Shown here: positions 56,049-64,000 of the stretch, piece by piece
Position numbering within the stretch: the first letter of the stretch is position 1
Layout of the letters: each line of letters starts with the position of its first letter
NCBI RefSeq assembly: GCF_014196925.1
Contig: NZ_JACIEN010000008.1
Location: 181,924-245,923 of the forward strand
Source of the DNA: Chelatococcus caeni
GTDB taxonomy: Bacteria > Pseudomonadota > Alphaproteobacteria > Rhizobiales > Beijerinckiaceae
DNA: 64,000 nucleotides
Reading direction: 5' to 3'
Translations under genes and position numbers: made by a program
The notes under the pieces: generated by a model
What the model saw: only the letters and a program-made list of their open reading frames with translations
Databases searched by the model: none
Told to the model about the DNA's origin: nothing

Positions 56049-57348
56049 CGCCTTCTCCCTCACGCCGTGACCCGCGGGCCTGCTCCTCGCCCTGCGACGA
56101 GGACGCACCGCGCCCGCCACCGGAAGCCTCGCCATGGAACGCCTGCTGGCCGGCCGCCGACTGCTGGCCGCCGCCCTGCAGCGACTGGCCCGAGCCGGCA
56201 TCGGCCGAGCTGATCTGGAGCGTCATCACCTCGGGCCGGTATCCAGCCGCGCGCAGAACGTTGGTCAGCGCCTCGCTGTCGTTCTGCAGCATCTGCACGG
56301 TGCGCGCGTCGCTGGCACGCATGTGCACCTCGATGCCGTCGCCGACGAGCCGCATGCGCACGCTCACGCTGCCGAGATCGGCCGGATGCAGCTGGATGTG
56401 CAGGACCCGGACCGGCCCAGCCGCCTGCTGTCCCGGCTGGGCCTGATGCGCCGCCGCCGTCGCCGCACCGGATTGCGCATTGCTGGACGACAGGCTGCGG
56501 ACCTCGCCGGCGAGCCGCTCGCCGAGCCGCTGCAGGGTGGGAGCCGGCAGCCCCTCCCCTTGCCCGGCCCCGGTTCCGGTGTTCTGCACCTCGATCTTCG
56601 CGGCGCGCAGCGAAGCGGTTTCAGCCACCGGCACGGCCTGGCGCCGGCCCTCGCGCAGGCTGGCCGGCGGCGAGCTTTCGACGCGCCCCTTCAGCCGCGG
56701 CAGCGCCTCCTCGACCGGCTCGCCCTCGCCTGCCTGCGGCTTCACCGTGCCGACGGGCTCGAAATGTGTCTCGCGCCCGACCACCGTCATCTTCGGCAGG
56801 GGGCGCTCCTTGGGCTGTGGCGCGATATCGACGCCGAAGCCCTGCTTGGTGTCGGCAAGCTGCTTCGCCGTGGCGGAGCGCTCGTCGACGTCGGCCTCCG
56901 GCTCGACGCCCGCCGCACCCTCGGGCTCCGCGCCGGCCTGTTTCGCCGGGGCCCGTTCCGCCGCCTGCAGGGCCGCTCCCTCGGCGACTGAGCGGGCCTG
57001 CCGTGCGGCCGCCTCGGCGCCGTCGCCCGCCTTTCCTTCTGCACCGTCCGGCGGCACATCGGCACCGTCGCCTTCGGCCGGGCGCGGATCGGGGGAAGCC
57101 GCGTCGTCGGCGGCGCCCGCCGCTTCCCCGAGCCGCTCCACCAGCGCTCGCAGCGTTCGCGCGGGCATGGCCTCGGCGCGGCCATCCTCCCGCGCCGCCG
57201 GGCCGCGCGCTCCCGCGCCCTGCACCTTCTCGAGGAGGGCGCGGAACGCATCTCCATCCTGCTTGCCGTGCGCCTCGCCCTTGGCGCCGTCGGCCGCCAC
57301 GTCGCGCTGGGCCGGCATGCGCAGGAAAGACGGATCGAGCATCGTCAT
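55993..57348 (-). CDS. fliK: FliK hook-length control protein
   Basis: 451 residues: a long low-complexity Ala/Glu/Pro-rich ruler region (1-320) and a C-terminal Flg_hook domain (about 325-410) with VLHIQLHPADLGSVSVRMRL and NDSEALTNVLRAAGYRPEV. It measures hook length and triggers the FlhB switch. A Gln/Gly/Ser-rich tail follows. Overlaps motC by four bases. Confidence 0.9.
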   Translation of the reverse strand: MTMLDPSFLRMPAQRDVAADGAKGEAHGKQDGDAFRALLEKVQGAGARGPAAREDGRAEAMPARTLRALVERLGEAAGAADDAASPDPRPAEGDGADVPPDGAEGKAGDGAEAAARQARSVAEGAALQAAERAPAKQAGAEPEGAAGVEPEADVDERSATAKQLADTKQGFGVDIAPQPKERPLPKMTVVGRETHFEPVGTVKPQAGEGEPVEEALPRLKGRVESSPPASLREGRRQAVPVAETASLRAAKIEVQNTGTGAGQGEGLPAPTLQRLGERLAGEVRSLSSSNAQSGAATAAAHQAQPGQQAAGPVRVLHIQLHPADLGSVSVRMRLVGDGIEVHMRASDARTVQMLQNDSEALTNVLRAAGYRPEVMTLQISSADAGSGQSLQGGGQQSAAGQQAFHGEASGGGRGASSSQGEEQARGSRREGEGDGHAGRASDRDSGGGIYL

Positions 57349-58745
57349 TCTTTGCCTCCCTGGACTCCCTCGAGCAGGGCGTCAACCGCCCCTATGAGCT
57401 CCTGCGCCCGTGTGATCGTAGGCGTCGGCTGCTGTACGACGGATGTTGGAACGGGCGCCGGTCGTGCCGGCTCCTCCGCCTGCACCGCCGGTCGAGGACC
57501 GGCGGGAGGCGATGCCGTGCGTTGCGGTGCCGGAGCCGAAGCGGGCCGCCCTCTCGGCGCCGGTCCGGGCGCCGCAGCGCCGGCCGCCGGCGCGGCCCTC
57601 TCGCCGATGCGGGCCTGCCCGGGCTTCGCCTTCGGATCGGCTTTCGCCTGCGGCGCTGGTGCGATCGGCTCGTCGGGCTCCGCCGCCTCCGGCAGGGCGG
57701 CCGGCCACTGCCGGATATGCCGGGCCAGCCCCTGCGCGATGTCGAGCAGCTCGACGTCGGCCGCCGACAGGCGCGTCCGGTCGATGCGACGCAGCTCCGC
57801 GCGCGCTTCGTCATAGCCGGCTTCCGTCACGATCATCGCCGCGGCCTGGTAGAGGCGCGCCCGCTCGGCCGGCTCCTCGCCGGGAGGCGAGAGTGCCAGC
57901 GCCTGCTGGGCCGTATGGATCGCCGCCTCGATGCGGCCCTCGTAGACCGATGCGCGCGAAACGAGCAGGTAGAGGTCGCGCCGGGTCGCGGGGTCGAGGC
58001 TCGAGAGCATCCCGTCGAGACGGCCGAACCGTTCCCGATCCTTCGTGAAGTCGAGGCGCGTCAGGGCCGCGGCGAAGCGCTGCTGGAAATTGCCGGCATA
58101 GACCGAATGCCGGTAGCGGCGCATGTAGCGCTCCGCCAGCATCTCGAAACGATCGAGGTCGCCGAGTTGGCTGGCGACGAAGATCTCGCGGCGCATGGCC
58201 GCCTCCTCCACCAGCGTCCCCGGCATCAGCAGACGGGCGACGGCCAGCATCTCCATGGCCTCGGCCGGCTTGTCGCGCACGAGCAGCGCCGCCTTGACGA
58301 GGGCGATCTGCCCGCCGAGCCCCGGCGCCAGGCCACGCGGCGCCACCGGCTGGAGCAGGCTGCGCGCCTCGTCCTCCCGCCCCTCGACATAGGCGAGCGC
58401 GCCGAGGAGCAGCCGCTCGTCCACATTGGGCCGCAGCTCGAAGCCGAGGAGATGACGGATGACGCTCGGCTGGCCGCCGCTCAGCAGGTAGACGACGGCG
58501 GCGCGCGCGTTCCGCGGCTCCTGCCAGACCGTGGCCGGCGCCGCCATGAAACGCTCCTCGATCAGCTTGAGCAGCGCACGCTGACCCGTATGAGCCGCCG
58601 TCGAGCCTGCCGCGATCTGATCCTGCATGCGCTGCAGCGTACGCACGAGCTCGTACGGCTGCGCCTCCACCTCCTCGCCCACGGCCGGTACGACCACGGC
58701 AAGCGCGATGAAGCCGGCAAGAACGGTTGCGGCCAGCGCCCTCAC
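57345..58745 (-). CDS. motC: MotC periplasmic motility protein
   Basis: 466 residues: a signal peptide (cleavage near VVPAVGEE), a TPR-like helical domain (about 30-345, with LLLGALAYVEGREDEARSLL) and a Pro/Ala-rich tail. It matches the rhizobial MotC family, which in Sinorhizobium binds MotB and is needed for stator function. It sits between motB and fliK with four-base overlaps on both sides; motE is in the same run. Confidence 0.88.
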   Translation of the reverse strand: MRALAATVLAGFIALAVVVPAVGEEVEAQPYELVRTLQRMQDQIAAGSTAAHTGQRALLKLIEERFMAAPATVWQEPRNARAAVVYLLSGGQPSVIRHLLGFELRPNVDERLLLGALAYVEGREDEARSLLQPVAPRGLAPGLGGQIALVKAALLVRDKPAEAMEMLAVARLLMPGTLVEEAAMRREIFVASQLGDLDRFEMLAERYMRRYRHSVYAGNFQQRFAAALTRLDFTKDRERFGRLDGMLSSLDPATRRDLYLLVSRASVYEGRIEAAIHTAQQALALSPPGEEPAERARLYQAAAMIVTEAGYDEARAELRRIDRTRLSAADVELLDIAQGLARHIRQWPAALPEAAEPDEPIAPAPQAKADPKAKPGQARIGERAAPAAGAAAPGPAPRGRPASAPAPQRTASPPAGPRPAVQAEEPARPAPVPTSVVQQPTPTITRAQELIGAVDALLEGVQGGKE

Positions 58746-59968
58746 GGGCTCTCCTCCTTGAGGAGGATCTCGATGCGCCGGTTCTCCGCCGCATTCGGAT
58801 CATCGGGAACCTTGAGAAGACGGTCCGCGTGACCCTCCACCCGCTCGACCCGGCTGTCCGACAACCCGCCACGCACCAGCATGTAGACGGCCATGTGCGC
58901 GCGCGCCGTCGACAGGCGCCAGTTGTCGTAATCCGCCGAGCGGAAGGGGCGGCCATCGGTATGCCCGCGCACGACGACCTTGCCCGGACGCTTCGACAGC
59001 GTCTCGGCGATGCGTTGCATGATGCGGACCACCTGCGGCTGCGGCTCGGCCGAGCCGATGGCGAACATGCTGAAATTGGCCTCGTCGGTGAGGCTGATCA
59101 GCGTGCCCTCGCCCGACTTCTCGATCTGCAGATGGGGCACGGCCGCCCCCTCGCCGGAGAAGGCCGCCTGCAGCTCCTGCCGAAGGGCCGCCAGTTCGTC
59201 GCCGGCCTCGGCAACCGCAGCGGCCTTTTCACCGGCCGCGCTCTCGCTCGTCGCGGCCGGGACACCCGCCGCATCGCGCGCCAGCGCGTCCGGCTTGGCC
59301 GCTTTCGGCGTCTCGTTCACGGTGCGCGGCTCACCAGGGGTTTCCTCGCGCGCCGGCCCGAGCGGCACCGTTCGCCAGTAGGTCGGATCGAAGGGATCGC
59401 GATGGGCCTCCCCGCCGGTGATGCCGATCTCCGCCGTCTCGCCCATGACAAGGTCGACGCTCGTCGGCACCGGCTTCGGATCATTGGTCGCGGCCGCCTC
59501 GGACGCGAGCTGCGCCAGGATGGCGTAGGGGTCCTGGAAGAGGGCGCTGTCCTTGTACTTGGCCTGGGGTGCCTGCGCGCTGCGGTTGGCCGTGCCCTCC
59601 CCGGCGCTCTGCCCCTGCTCCCGGGCCTGGCGGCCGTCGTTGTTGCCCGCGCCCGGCCCCTGGCCGGGCTGCACGTTGAGCGGCTGGCCCTGGTTGTCGG
59701 GCTCGCCCGAGGGGTGGCCGACCGTCGGGTCGCGCAGCCCCTTCCGGTCCGTGACGCTGTCGGCGAGCTTGAGCGGGTTGAAGTATTTCGCAACCTCGCT
59801 GCGCGTCGTCTGGTCGGTCACGTTGATCAGCCACATGACGAGGAAGAAGGCCATCATCGCCGTCATGAAGTCGGCATGGGCGATCTTCCACACGCCGCCG
59901 TGGTGGGCTTCCTCTTCGTCGAGCTGGCGCCGGACGAGGATGATTTCGGAAGGGGTCTTGTCGTTCAT
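58742..59968 (-). CDS. motB: MotB stator protein
   Basis: 408 residues: one N-terminal membrane helix with the proton-carrying D33 (HADFMTAMMAFFLVMWL), a long Gly/Gln/Ala-rich periplasmic linker (about 75-270) and an OmpA-like peptidoglycan-binding domain (about 285-400) with VVVRGHTDGRPF and AENRRIEILL. It anchors the stator. The linker is longer than in enteric MotB (about 308 residues total), as in rhizobia where MotC binds. motA is in a different operon (41316). Confidence 0.94.
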   Translation of the reverse strand: MNDKTPSEIILVRRQLDEEEAHHGGVWKIAHADFMTAMMAFFLVMWLINVTDQTTRSEVAKYFNPLKLADSVTDRKGLRDPTVGHPSGEPDNQGQPLNVQPGQGPGAGNNDGRQAREQGQSAGEGTANRSAQAPQAKYKDSALFQDPYAILAQLASEAAATNDPKPVPTSVDLVMGETAEIGITGGEAHRDPFDPTYWRTVPLGPAREETPGEPRTVNETPKAAKPDALARDAAGVPAATSESAAGEKAAAVAEAGDELAALRQELQAAFSGEGAAVPHLQIEKSGEGTLISLTDEANFSMFAIGSAEPQPQVVRIMQRIAETLSKRPGKVVVRGHTDGRPFRSADYDNWRLSTARAHMAVYMLVRGGLSDSRVERVEGHADRLLKVPDDPNAAENRRIEILLKEESP

Positions 59969-60600
59969 GACGCGTCCTGCCCAACGGCTGTCGCAAGCTC
60001 GGCCGCCCAGTCGGCGAGCCGCGTTTCGATGACCGTGTCGTCGGCGACGACACGCACGTCCGGCCCGGACCCGGCCACGAAGCGGACGGAGGCCGCGAGA
60101 TCGCCGAGGTGGCTGCCGAGTGCCGCGGCGAGGTCGTCCGACGCGCTGATCTCGATCAGCTCGTGGCGCGTCGTCTCTGCCAGCGTGCGCACGGCATCGG
60201 CGAGCGCGGCGAGCGAGCGCTGGCGCTGGGCCTGCTCCAGGAACGGCGTCAGCGTCCGCGCAAGGGCGGCGGAAAGCCGCGACTGCATGGCGTCGAAGGC
60301 GGTATGGATCGTCCCGGCAAGGGCCTCCCCCTCCGTTCGCGCCCATTCCGCCCGCGCGGCGGCCAGCTGCTCCTGGAACTGCTCGCGCTCCACGCGCAGC
60401 TTGTCCTCCCAGGCGGCCTCGGCGGCGGCCCAGCCTTCGTTGCGTCCCTTGTCGAGCGCCTGGGCGATCATGACCTCCGTGTCACGCGTCGGCGGCTGCA
60501 CGAAGGGCGGAGGCCCGGCACGCCGGGGCGCCGGCTGTGGCAGCCGGCGCTCCTCCGCGTCGAAATCGATGAGAAAGCTGACCAGGGGCGGTCGCGGCAT
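59965..60600 (-). CDS. fliH: FliH-like export ATPase regulator
   Basis: 211 residues with a Pro-rich N-terminus, a long charged helix (about 45-110) with Ala/Glu/Arg heptads, and a C-terminal alpha/beta region. It fits FliH, which binds FliI; primary sequence is weakly conserved, so the call leans on position between fliF and motB, as in relatives. The start MPRPPLVSF overlaps the fliF stop by one base. Confidence 0.75.
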   Translation of the reverse strand: MPRPPLVSFLIDFDAEERRLPQPAPRRAGPPPFVQPPTRDTEVMIAQALDKGRNEGWAAAEAAWEDKLRVEREQFQEQLAAARAEWARTEGEALAGTIHTAFDAMQSRLSAALARTLTPFLEQAQRQRSLAALADAVRTLAETTRHELIEISASDDLAAALGSHLGDLAASVRFVAGSGPDVRVVADDTVIETRLADWAAELATAVGQDAS

Positions 60601-62231
60601 CAGGCGGCATCCTCCTGATACAGCCACTGCTTGAGGATGGCCGCCGCCTGTTCCTCACTGAACTCGACCATCTGCTCCAGGCGCCGCTGCGGCGACTGGT
60701 TCATGCGGATGGTCAGCTCCTCGATGAGATTTGCGCCTTCGGCCGGGCCGGCGAGCTGCGGCACCTCCGCCCCCGGCGGCAGGGCCGGGTCGCCTGCCGC
60801 TGCGGCCACCTGCGTCTCCTCGGCCGGCGGGCGGGCGAGGATGGCGGTGACGGCCGGCCTCAGGCCGAACCAGATGACGAGCAGCGCGACGACGAGAATG
60901 GTCGCGGCATTGATGAAGTTGCCGGACTGGCGCACCAGGAGCTCGCCGATGCCGATGGGCGGGACAGGCTCGAGATTGCGCGAATCGGCGATGAAGCTGA
61001 CGGACGACACCTTGACCTGGTCGCCCCGGTCCGTGACCGTCCCCGCCGCCGATGCGACCAGCTGCTCGATCTCGCGGATCTGCTGGTCGACGGCCGCGTC
61101 GTTCGCCCCCTCGCCGGCGAGGGACGCGAGGCGCTCGCGGTTGACCAGCACCGCGATCGACAGCCGCTCGACGCGGTAGCCGTCCCGCACGGTCTCCACG
61201 GTCTTGCTGGAGATCTCGTAGTTCGTGACCTCCTCGCGCCGCTGGTTGTCCTCGCTCGACACCTCGCCGCCGTTGGCCTGCACCTGCTCGTTGGGCAGGT
61301 TCTGCTGCACGGTCGCCGGGTTCTGGTTGTTGCTGTTCTGCGAGACCTCGGTCTCGCGGATGGTGCGGATCGACCGCTCCACCCGCGACTCGGGATCGTA
61401 GATCGTCTCGTTGGTGCGCGTGCGGTCCGTGTTGAGGCGGGCGGCGACGCTGACCTCGAAATTGCTGAGGCCGAGATAGGGAACGAGGGTCTTGCGGATG
61501 TTGTCCTGGATCTCGAGGCTGACGGTGCGCTCGAGATTGGCCATCCGCCCCGTCGCGGCGCTGGCCGCGTCGTCGCCGGCAAGCACCAGCGTGCCGTCGG
61601 TGTTGAGCACCGTCACCCTGTCGATCTGCATGCCCGGAATGGCGGCTGCGACGAGGTGGCGGATGGCGCGCGCCGGCGTGACGCTGTCGGCCGTCTCCGT
61701 GCGGATGACGACGGAGGCGGAGGCGGGCTGCTCCTCGCGCCGGAAGGAGCCGCGGTCCGGCAGCACGATGTGCACGCGCGCGGCCTTGATGCCGCTCATC
61801 GTCTGGATGGTGCGCGCCAGTTCCCCCTCGAGCGCGCGCACGCGCGTCACCTCCTGCATGAAGGAGGTGAGGCCGAGCGAACCGAGGTCGTTGAACAGCT
61901 CATAGCCGGAGTTGGCGCTCTGCGGCAGGCCCTTCTCGGCGAGCAGCATGCGCGCGCGGGCCGTGTTGCCGTAGTTGACGAGCACCGACGTGCCGTCGGC
62001 GCTGACGTCGAAGGGGATGCCGGCGTCCTTGAGGACGGCGCCCATGCGCGACACGTCCTCGCGCGTCAGGCCCGTGTAGAGCGGCTCCTGCTGCGGCCGG
62101 CTGAGATAATAGGCGCCGAGGCCGACGACGAGGAAGACGGCAAGGCCGATGAAGCCGAGCGCGATCAGACGCCGCGTCCCCAGTTCCCGGATGTTGGCCC
62201 AGAGCTGTTCGGCCTGTGCACGAGAGGTCAT
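60600..62231 (-). CDS. fliF: FliF MS-ring protein
   Basis: 543 residues: membrane helix 1 (about 22-44), periplasmic ring-building motifs with RVHIVLPDRGSFRREEQPASAS, an Asn/Gln-rich loop (SQNSNNQNPATVQQNLPN), membrane helix 2 (about 440-460) and a C-terminal FliG-binding tail. First gene of the minus-strand run to fliP. The start MTSRAQAEQL is preferred over an upstream ATG that adds a 38-residue basic stretch not seen in FliF. Confidence 0.96.
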   Translation of the reverse strand: MTSRAQAEQLWANIRELGTRRLIALGFIGLAVFLVVGLGAYYLSRPQQEPLYTGLTREDVSRMGAVLKDAGIPFDVSADGTSVLVNYGNTARARMLLAEKGLPQSANSGYELFNDLGSLGLTSFMQEVTRVRALEGELARTIQTMSGIKAARVHIVLPDRGSFRREEQPASASVVIRTETADSVTPARAIRHLVAAAIPGMQIDRVTVLNTDGTLVLAGDDAASAATGRMANLERTVSLEIQDNIRKTLVPYLGLSNFEVSVAARLNTDRTRTNETIYDPESRVERSIRTIRETEVSQNSNNQNPATVQQNLPNEQVQANGGEVSSEDNQRREEVTNYEISSKTVETVRDGYRVERLSIAVLVNRERLASLAGEGANDAAVDQQIREIEQLVASAAGTVTDRGDQVKVSSVSFIADSRNLEPVPPIGIGELLVRQSGNFINAATILVVALLVIWFGLRPAVTAILARPPAEETQVAAAAGDPALPPGAEVPQLAGPAEGANLIEELTIRMNQSPQRRLEQMVEFSEEQAAAILKQWLYQEDAA

Positions 62232-62395
62232 GAACTGCTTCTTGCTCCTGCCAAAAGTGCTCTTGTCGCCCTTGCCGCGCGGACCGCTGCGGCTTTGGGC
62301 GAGAGGCGAATGCCCCGCATCCCACCGCGACGCTGCAGCGCACAACGCCGCATTGTGGTGCCGCAGTCTCCCCCGCGAACCTTGTCCGGAGGTTG

Positions 62396-62431
62396 CAAAG
62401 AAAAAGGCCGCGCCCGGCGGGCGCGGCCTTT
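62396..62431 (-). terminator. intrinsic terminator of the flagellin gene
   Basis: A perfect 13-bp stem (AAAGGCCGCGCCC at 62403-62415 with 62419-62431) and a 3-base loop GGC. On the minus strand it is followed by CCTTTTTCTTTG. It starts 22 bases past the flagellin stop, so this is a strong rho-independent terminator separating flagellin from fliF. Confidence 0.92.
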
Positions 62432-62453
62432 CGCATTCGGCAAAGCGTCAGTA

Positions 62454-63392
62454 TTAGCCGCGGAAGAGCGACAGGACGTTCTGCATGGAGGAGTTGGCGA
62501 TCGAGAGCGCCTGAATGCCGAGCTGCTGCTGCACCTGCAGCGCCTGCAGCTTGGTGGATTCCTCTTCCATGTTGGCGTCGACCAGCTGGCCGATGCCGCG
62601 CGTGATGGCGTCCGACAGCGCGTTGACGAAGTCGTTCTGGATGTCGACGCGGTTCTTGATCGAGCCGAGGTAGGACGCAGCGTCCGTCAGCTCCTGCAGG
62701 GCATCGTCGACAGCCTGGGTCAGACCTTCGAGGTCGGCGAGGTCGTTGGCCTCGTTCGTCACGCCGGAGATGTCGAAGTCGGAGACCGACGTGCCGGTGA
62801 TGTTGCCGCCCGCCGAGAAGCCGGCGCTGCGGTCGAGGTCGAAGATGCCGAGGTTACCGTTCGCATCGAACAGGTGCATCTTGGAGATGTCGATGTCGAT
62901 CTTGTCGATCGTCACGACACCACCGGCGCGCGAGAACGAGGCGACAACGGCGCGGATGTTGTTGTAGTCGGCAGCGCTCGAGTCGACGTCGAGCCAGTTT
63001 TCGCCGTTGAACACCGCCGACGAGGCAGAGGCCTTGAGCTGGTTCTGCAGGTCCGAGATCTCGGTCTGCACCTTGGCGCGGTCGACACCGGCGTCACGGG
63101 CAGCGACGAGCTTCTTCTTGATCTCGGTGACGATTTCCTTCGTCGTGTCGAGCGCGGTGTACATCGTGTCGATGGTCGCGGCGCCGAGACCGATGGCGTC
63201 CTTCACGGCCGAGAGGGCGGCGTTGTCGGACTTCATGGTGGTGGCGATCGACCAGTAGGCGGCGTTGTCCGACGCCGTCGACACGCGCAGGCCCGTCGAG
63301 ATGCGGTTCTGCGTGCCGGCGAGGTTCTTGTTGGTGGCCGTCAGCGTCTGCAGGGCAGTCATCGCCGAGGCATTGGTCAGCAAGCTGGACAT
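62454..63392 (-). CDS. fliC: flagellin
   Basis: 312 residues with the conserved flagellin N-terminal domain (LLTNASAMTALQTLTATNKN, LAGTQNRISTGLRV) and C-terminal domain (LGIQALSIANSSMQNVLSLF) and a short variable centre, the compact rhizobial type. It is the filament subunit and the only flagellin gene in this window. AAGGGA precedes the ATG at a normal distance. A leader hairpin at 63438-63458 and FlbT/FlaF elsewhere in the window suggest post-transcriptional control. Confidence 0.96.
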   Translation of the reverse strand: MSSLLTNASAMTALQTLTATNKNLAGTQNRISTGLRVSTASDNAAYWSIATTMKSDNAALSAVKDAIGLGAATIDTMYTALDTTKEIVTEIKKKLVAARDAGVDRAKVQTEISDLQNQLKASASSAVFNGENWLDVDSSAADYNNIRAVVASFSRAGGVVTIDKIDIDISKMHLFDANGNLGIFDLDRSAGFSAGGNITGTSVSDFDISGVTNEANDLADLEGLTQAVDDALQELTDAASYLGSIKNRVDIQNDFVNALSDAITRGIGQLVDANMEEESTKLQALQVQQQLGIQALSIANSSMQNVLSLFRG

Positions 63393-63437
63393 GGCTTTCG
63401 TCCCTTCACAGTAGGATGTGGATTGTTTCAAAGGGAC

Positions 63438-63458
63438 ATGCCGGGCTCACACCGGCAT
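63438..63458 (-). promoter_or_regulatory. hairpin in the flagellin leader or promoter region
   Basis: A perfect 7-bp stem ATGCCGG (63438-63444) with CCGGCAT (63452-63458), about 45-65 bases upstream of the flagellin ATG. If transcription starts further upstream, this would be a 5' leader structure and a candidate target for FlbT, which in Caulobacter acts on the flagellin leader. Inferred only. Confidence 0.35.
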
Positions 63459-63513
63459 AGCGAAGCGGCTTCATGCCTTTGAGGGGCGCCGCGGCACAGC
63501 GCAGCCTCAATCC

Positions 63514-63543
63514 GCTATAGGTGAGCCGAGATTAGAAGGGCAA
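63514..63543 (-). promoter_or_regulatory. possible flagellin promoter
   Basis: On the minus strand TTGCCC (63543-63538), an 18-base spacer and TATAGC (63519-63514), about 120 bases upstream of the flagellin ATG. It is a loose sigma-70-like match. No sigma-28 or sigma-54 site was recognised in the same stretch. Confidence 0.25.
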
Positions 63544-63661
63544 GCTTGTGCGAGGCTTGCGTGGTGGCGGGTGCCGGCACTGCGGGACACAGGGAGCCGA
63601 TCATCCCTGCCACCCTACATACAAACATCCAGCCTATGACAGCACTGAGCCAGCTATATGT

Positions 63662-64000
63662 CGTCATGGCCGGGCTTGTCCCGGCCATCCACGCCCCCCA
63701 ACGTTGCCCGACGGTTCAAGGCGTGGATGCCCGCGACGAGCGCGGGCATGACGCCGGGAACCGCCGTTCAGGTATCTTGGCTGGGAGTGCAGCACACCCT
63801 GCCTATTCGTCTTGGCCGGGCTTGTCCCGGCCATCCACGCCCTCCAACGTTGCTCGAGGTTCCAGGGCGTGGATGCCCGCGGCAAGCGCGGGCATGACGC
63901 CGGAAACCGCCGTTCAGGTATCTTGGCTGGGAGTGCAGCACACCCTGCCTATTCGTCTTGGCCGGGCTTGTCCCGGCCATCCACGCCCTCCAACGTTGCT
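63662..64000. repeat. 146-bp tandem repeat array with REP-like palindromes, running off the window
   Basis: Two near-identical 146-base units (63662-63807 and 63808-63953) and the start of a third. Each unit has GGCCGGG-CTTGT-CCCGGCC, then CATCCACGCC pairing at a distance with GGCGTGGATG, then CCCGCG/CGCGGG stems, and a non-palindromic part with TCTTGGCTGGGAGTGCAGC. The palindromic half resembles intergenic REP-like elements common in Hyphomicrobiales. Units differ at a few positions, mostly in loops. The non-coding stretch from 63393 to here shows only the flagellin leader features; open frames inside the repeats are not genes. Confidence 0.85.

Noticed and set aside
63548..63980. Several short frames in the terminal repeats (for example minus-strand MAGTSPAKTNRQG and HARACRGHPR)
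   Set aside because: They are translations of the 146-bp REP-like units. Such peptides are commonly mis-annotated as proteins in this group of bacteria.
63662..64000. CRISPR array
   Set aside because: The repeated unit is the whole 146 bases with no alternating short repeats and unique spacers, and no cas genes are present.

Overview
The window reads as a GC-rich alphaproteobacterial chromosome, most likely from the Hyphomicrobiales (Rhizobiales). Four things point there. A PhyR/NepR general stress response module has an exact EcfG-type promoter. The flagellar genes run flgE-flgK-flgL-flaF-flbT-flgD-fliQ-flhA-fliR, as in rhizobia, and include motC and motE. The flagellin is short and of rhizobial type. 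The right end carries REP-like tandem repeats built on a GGCCGGG/CCCGGCC palindrome. I cannot name a species.

Layout. (1) 1-4320: a small stress operon (CsbD, DUF883 and holin-like membrane proteins), then phyR facing nepR and a HisKA_2-type sensor kinase whose ATP-binding domain looks degenerate. No ecfG sigma gene is present. (2) 4321-8016, minus strand: a YiiM-like MOSC protein, a lipoprotein, and a nucleotide-sugar dehydrogenase/4-epimerase pair. (3) 8232-13479, plus strand: a five-gene peptide/nickel-type ABC transporter. (4) 13602-41147, almost all minus strand: a chemoreceptor, then (in transcription order from 41147) DUF1217-flgF-fliI-flgE-flgK-flgL-flaF-flbT-flgD-fliQ-flhA-fliR-fliJ-rod-binding protein-FlgN-like-unknown membrane protein-MCP-cheA-cheW-cheY-cheB-cheR-globin MCP-heparinase-like protein-Inh-like lipoprotein. 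(5) 41316-46168, plus strand, divergent from that block: motA-fliM-DUF6468-fliN-fliG-flhB. (6) 46183-47078, minus: two small accessory genes. (7) 47252-49088, minus: an AT-richer island with a DUF262 (GmrSD N-terminal/ParB-like) protein and an overlapping HEPN protein. (8) 49227-62231, minus: fliF-fliH-motB-motC-fliK-lytic transglycosylase-flgB-flgC-fliE-flgG-flgA-flgI-motE-flgH-fliL-fliP. (9) 62454-63392, minus: flagellin with a strong intrinsic terminator. (10) 63662-64000: a 146-bp tandem repeat array running off the end.

Together the flagellar genes encode nearly a complete flagellum: MS and C rings, export gate, rod, hook, L/P rings, filament junctions, stators, and one chemosensory pathway. 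I found no fliO, fliD, fliS or flgM in the window. The FlbT/FlaF pair suggests post-transcriptional control of flagellin, as known from Caulobacter.

The best candidate for an undescribed system is the DUF262-HEPN pair at 47252-49088. It is a low-GC two-gene cassette in the middle of a high-GC flagellar locus. It combines a GmrS-like DGQQR domain that lacks the usual HNH nuclease half with a separate HEPN protein carrying an intact R-x4-H ribonuclease motif. Phage defence or toxin activity is inferred from family and context, not shown by the sequence. Second-tier points are the degenerate kinase beside nepR and the coupled globin chemoreceptor-heparinase-protease inhibitor trio.
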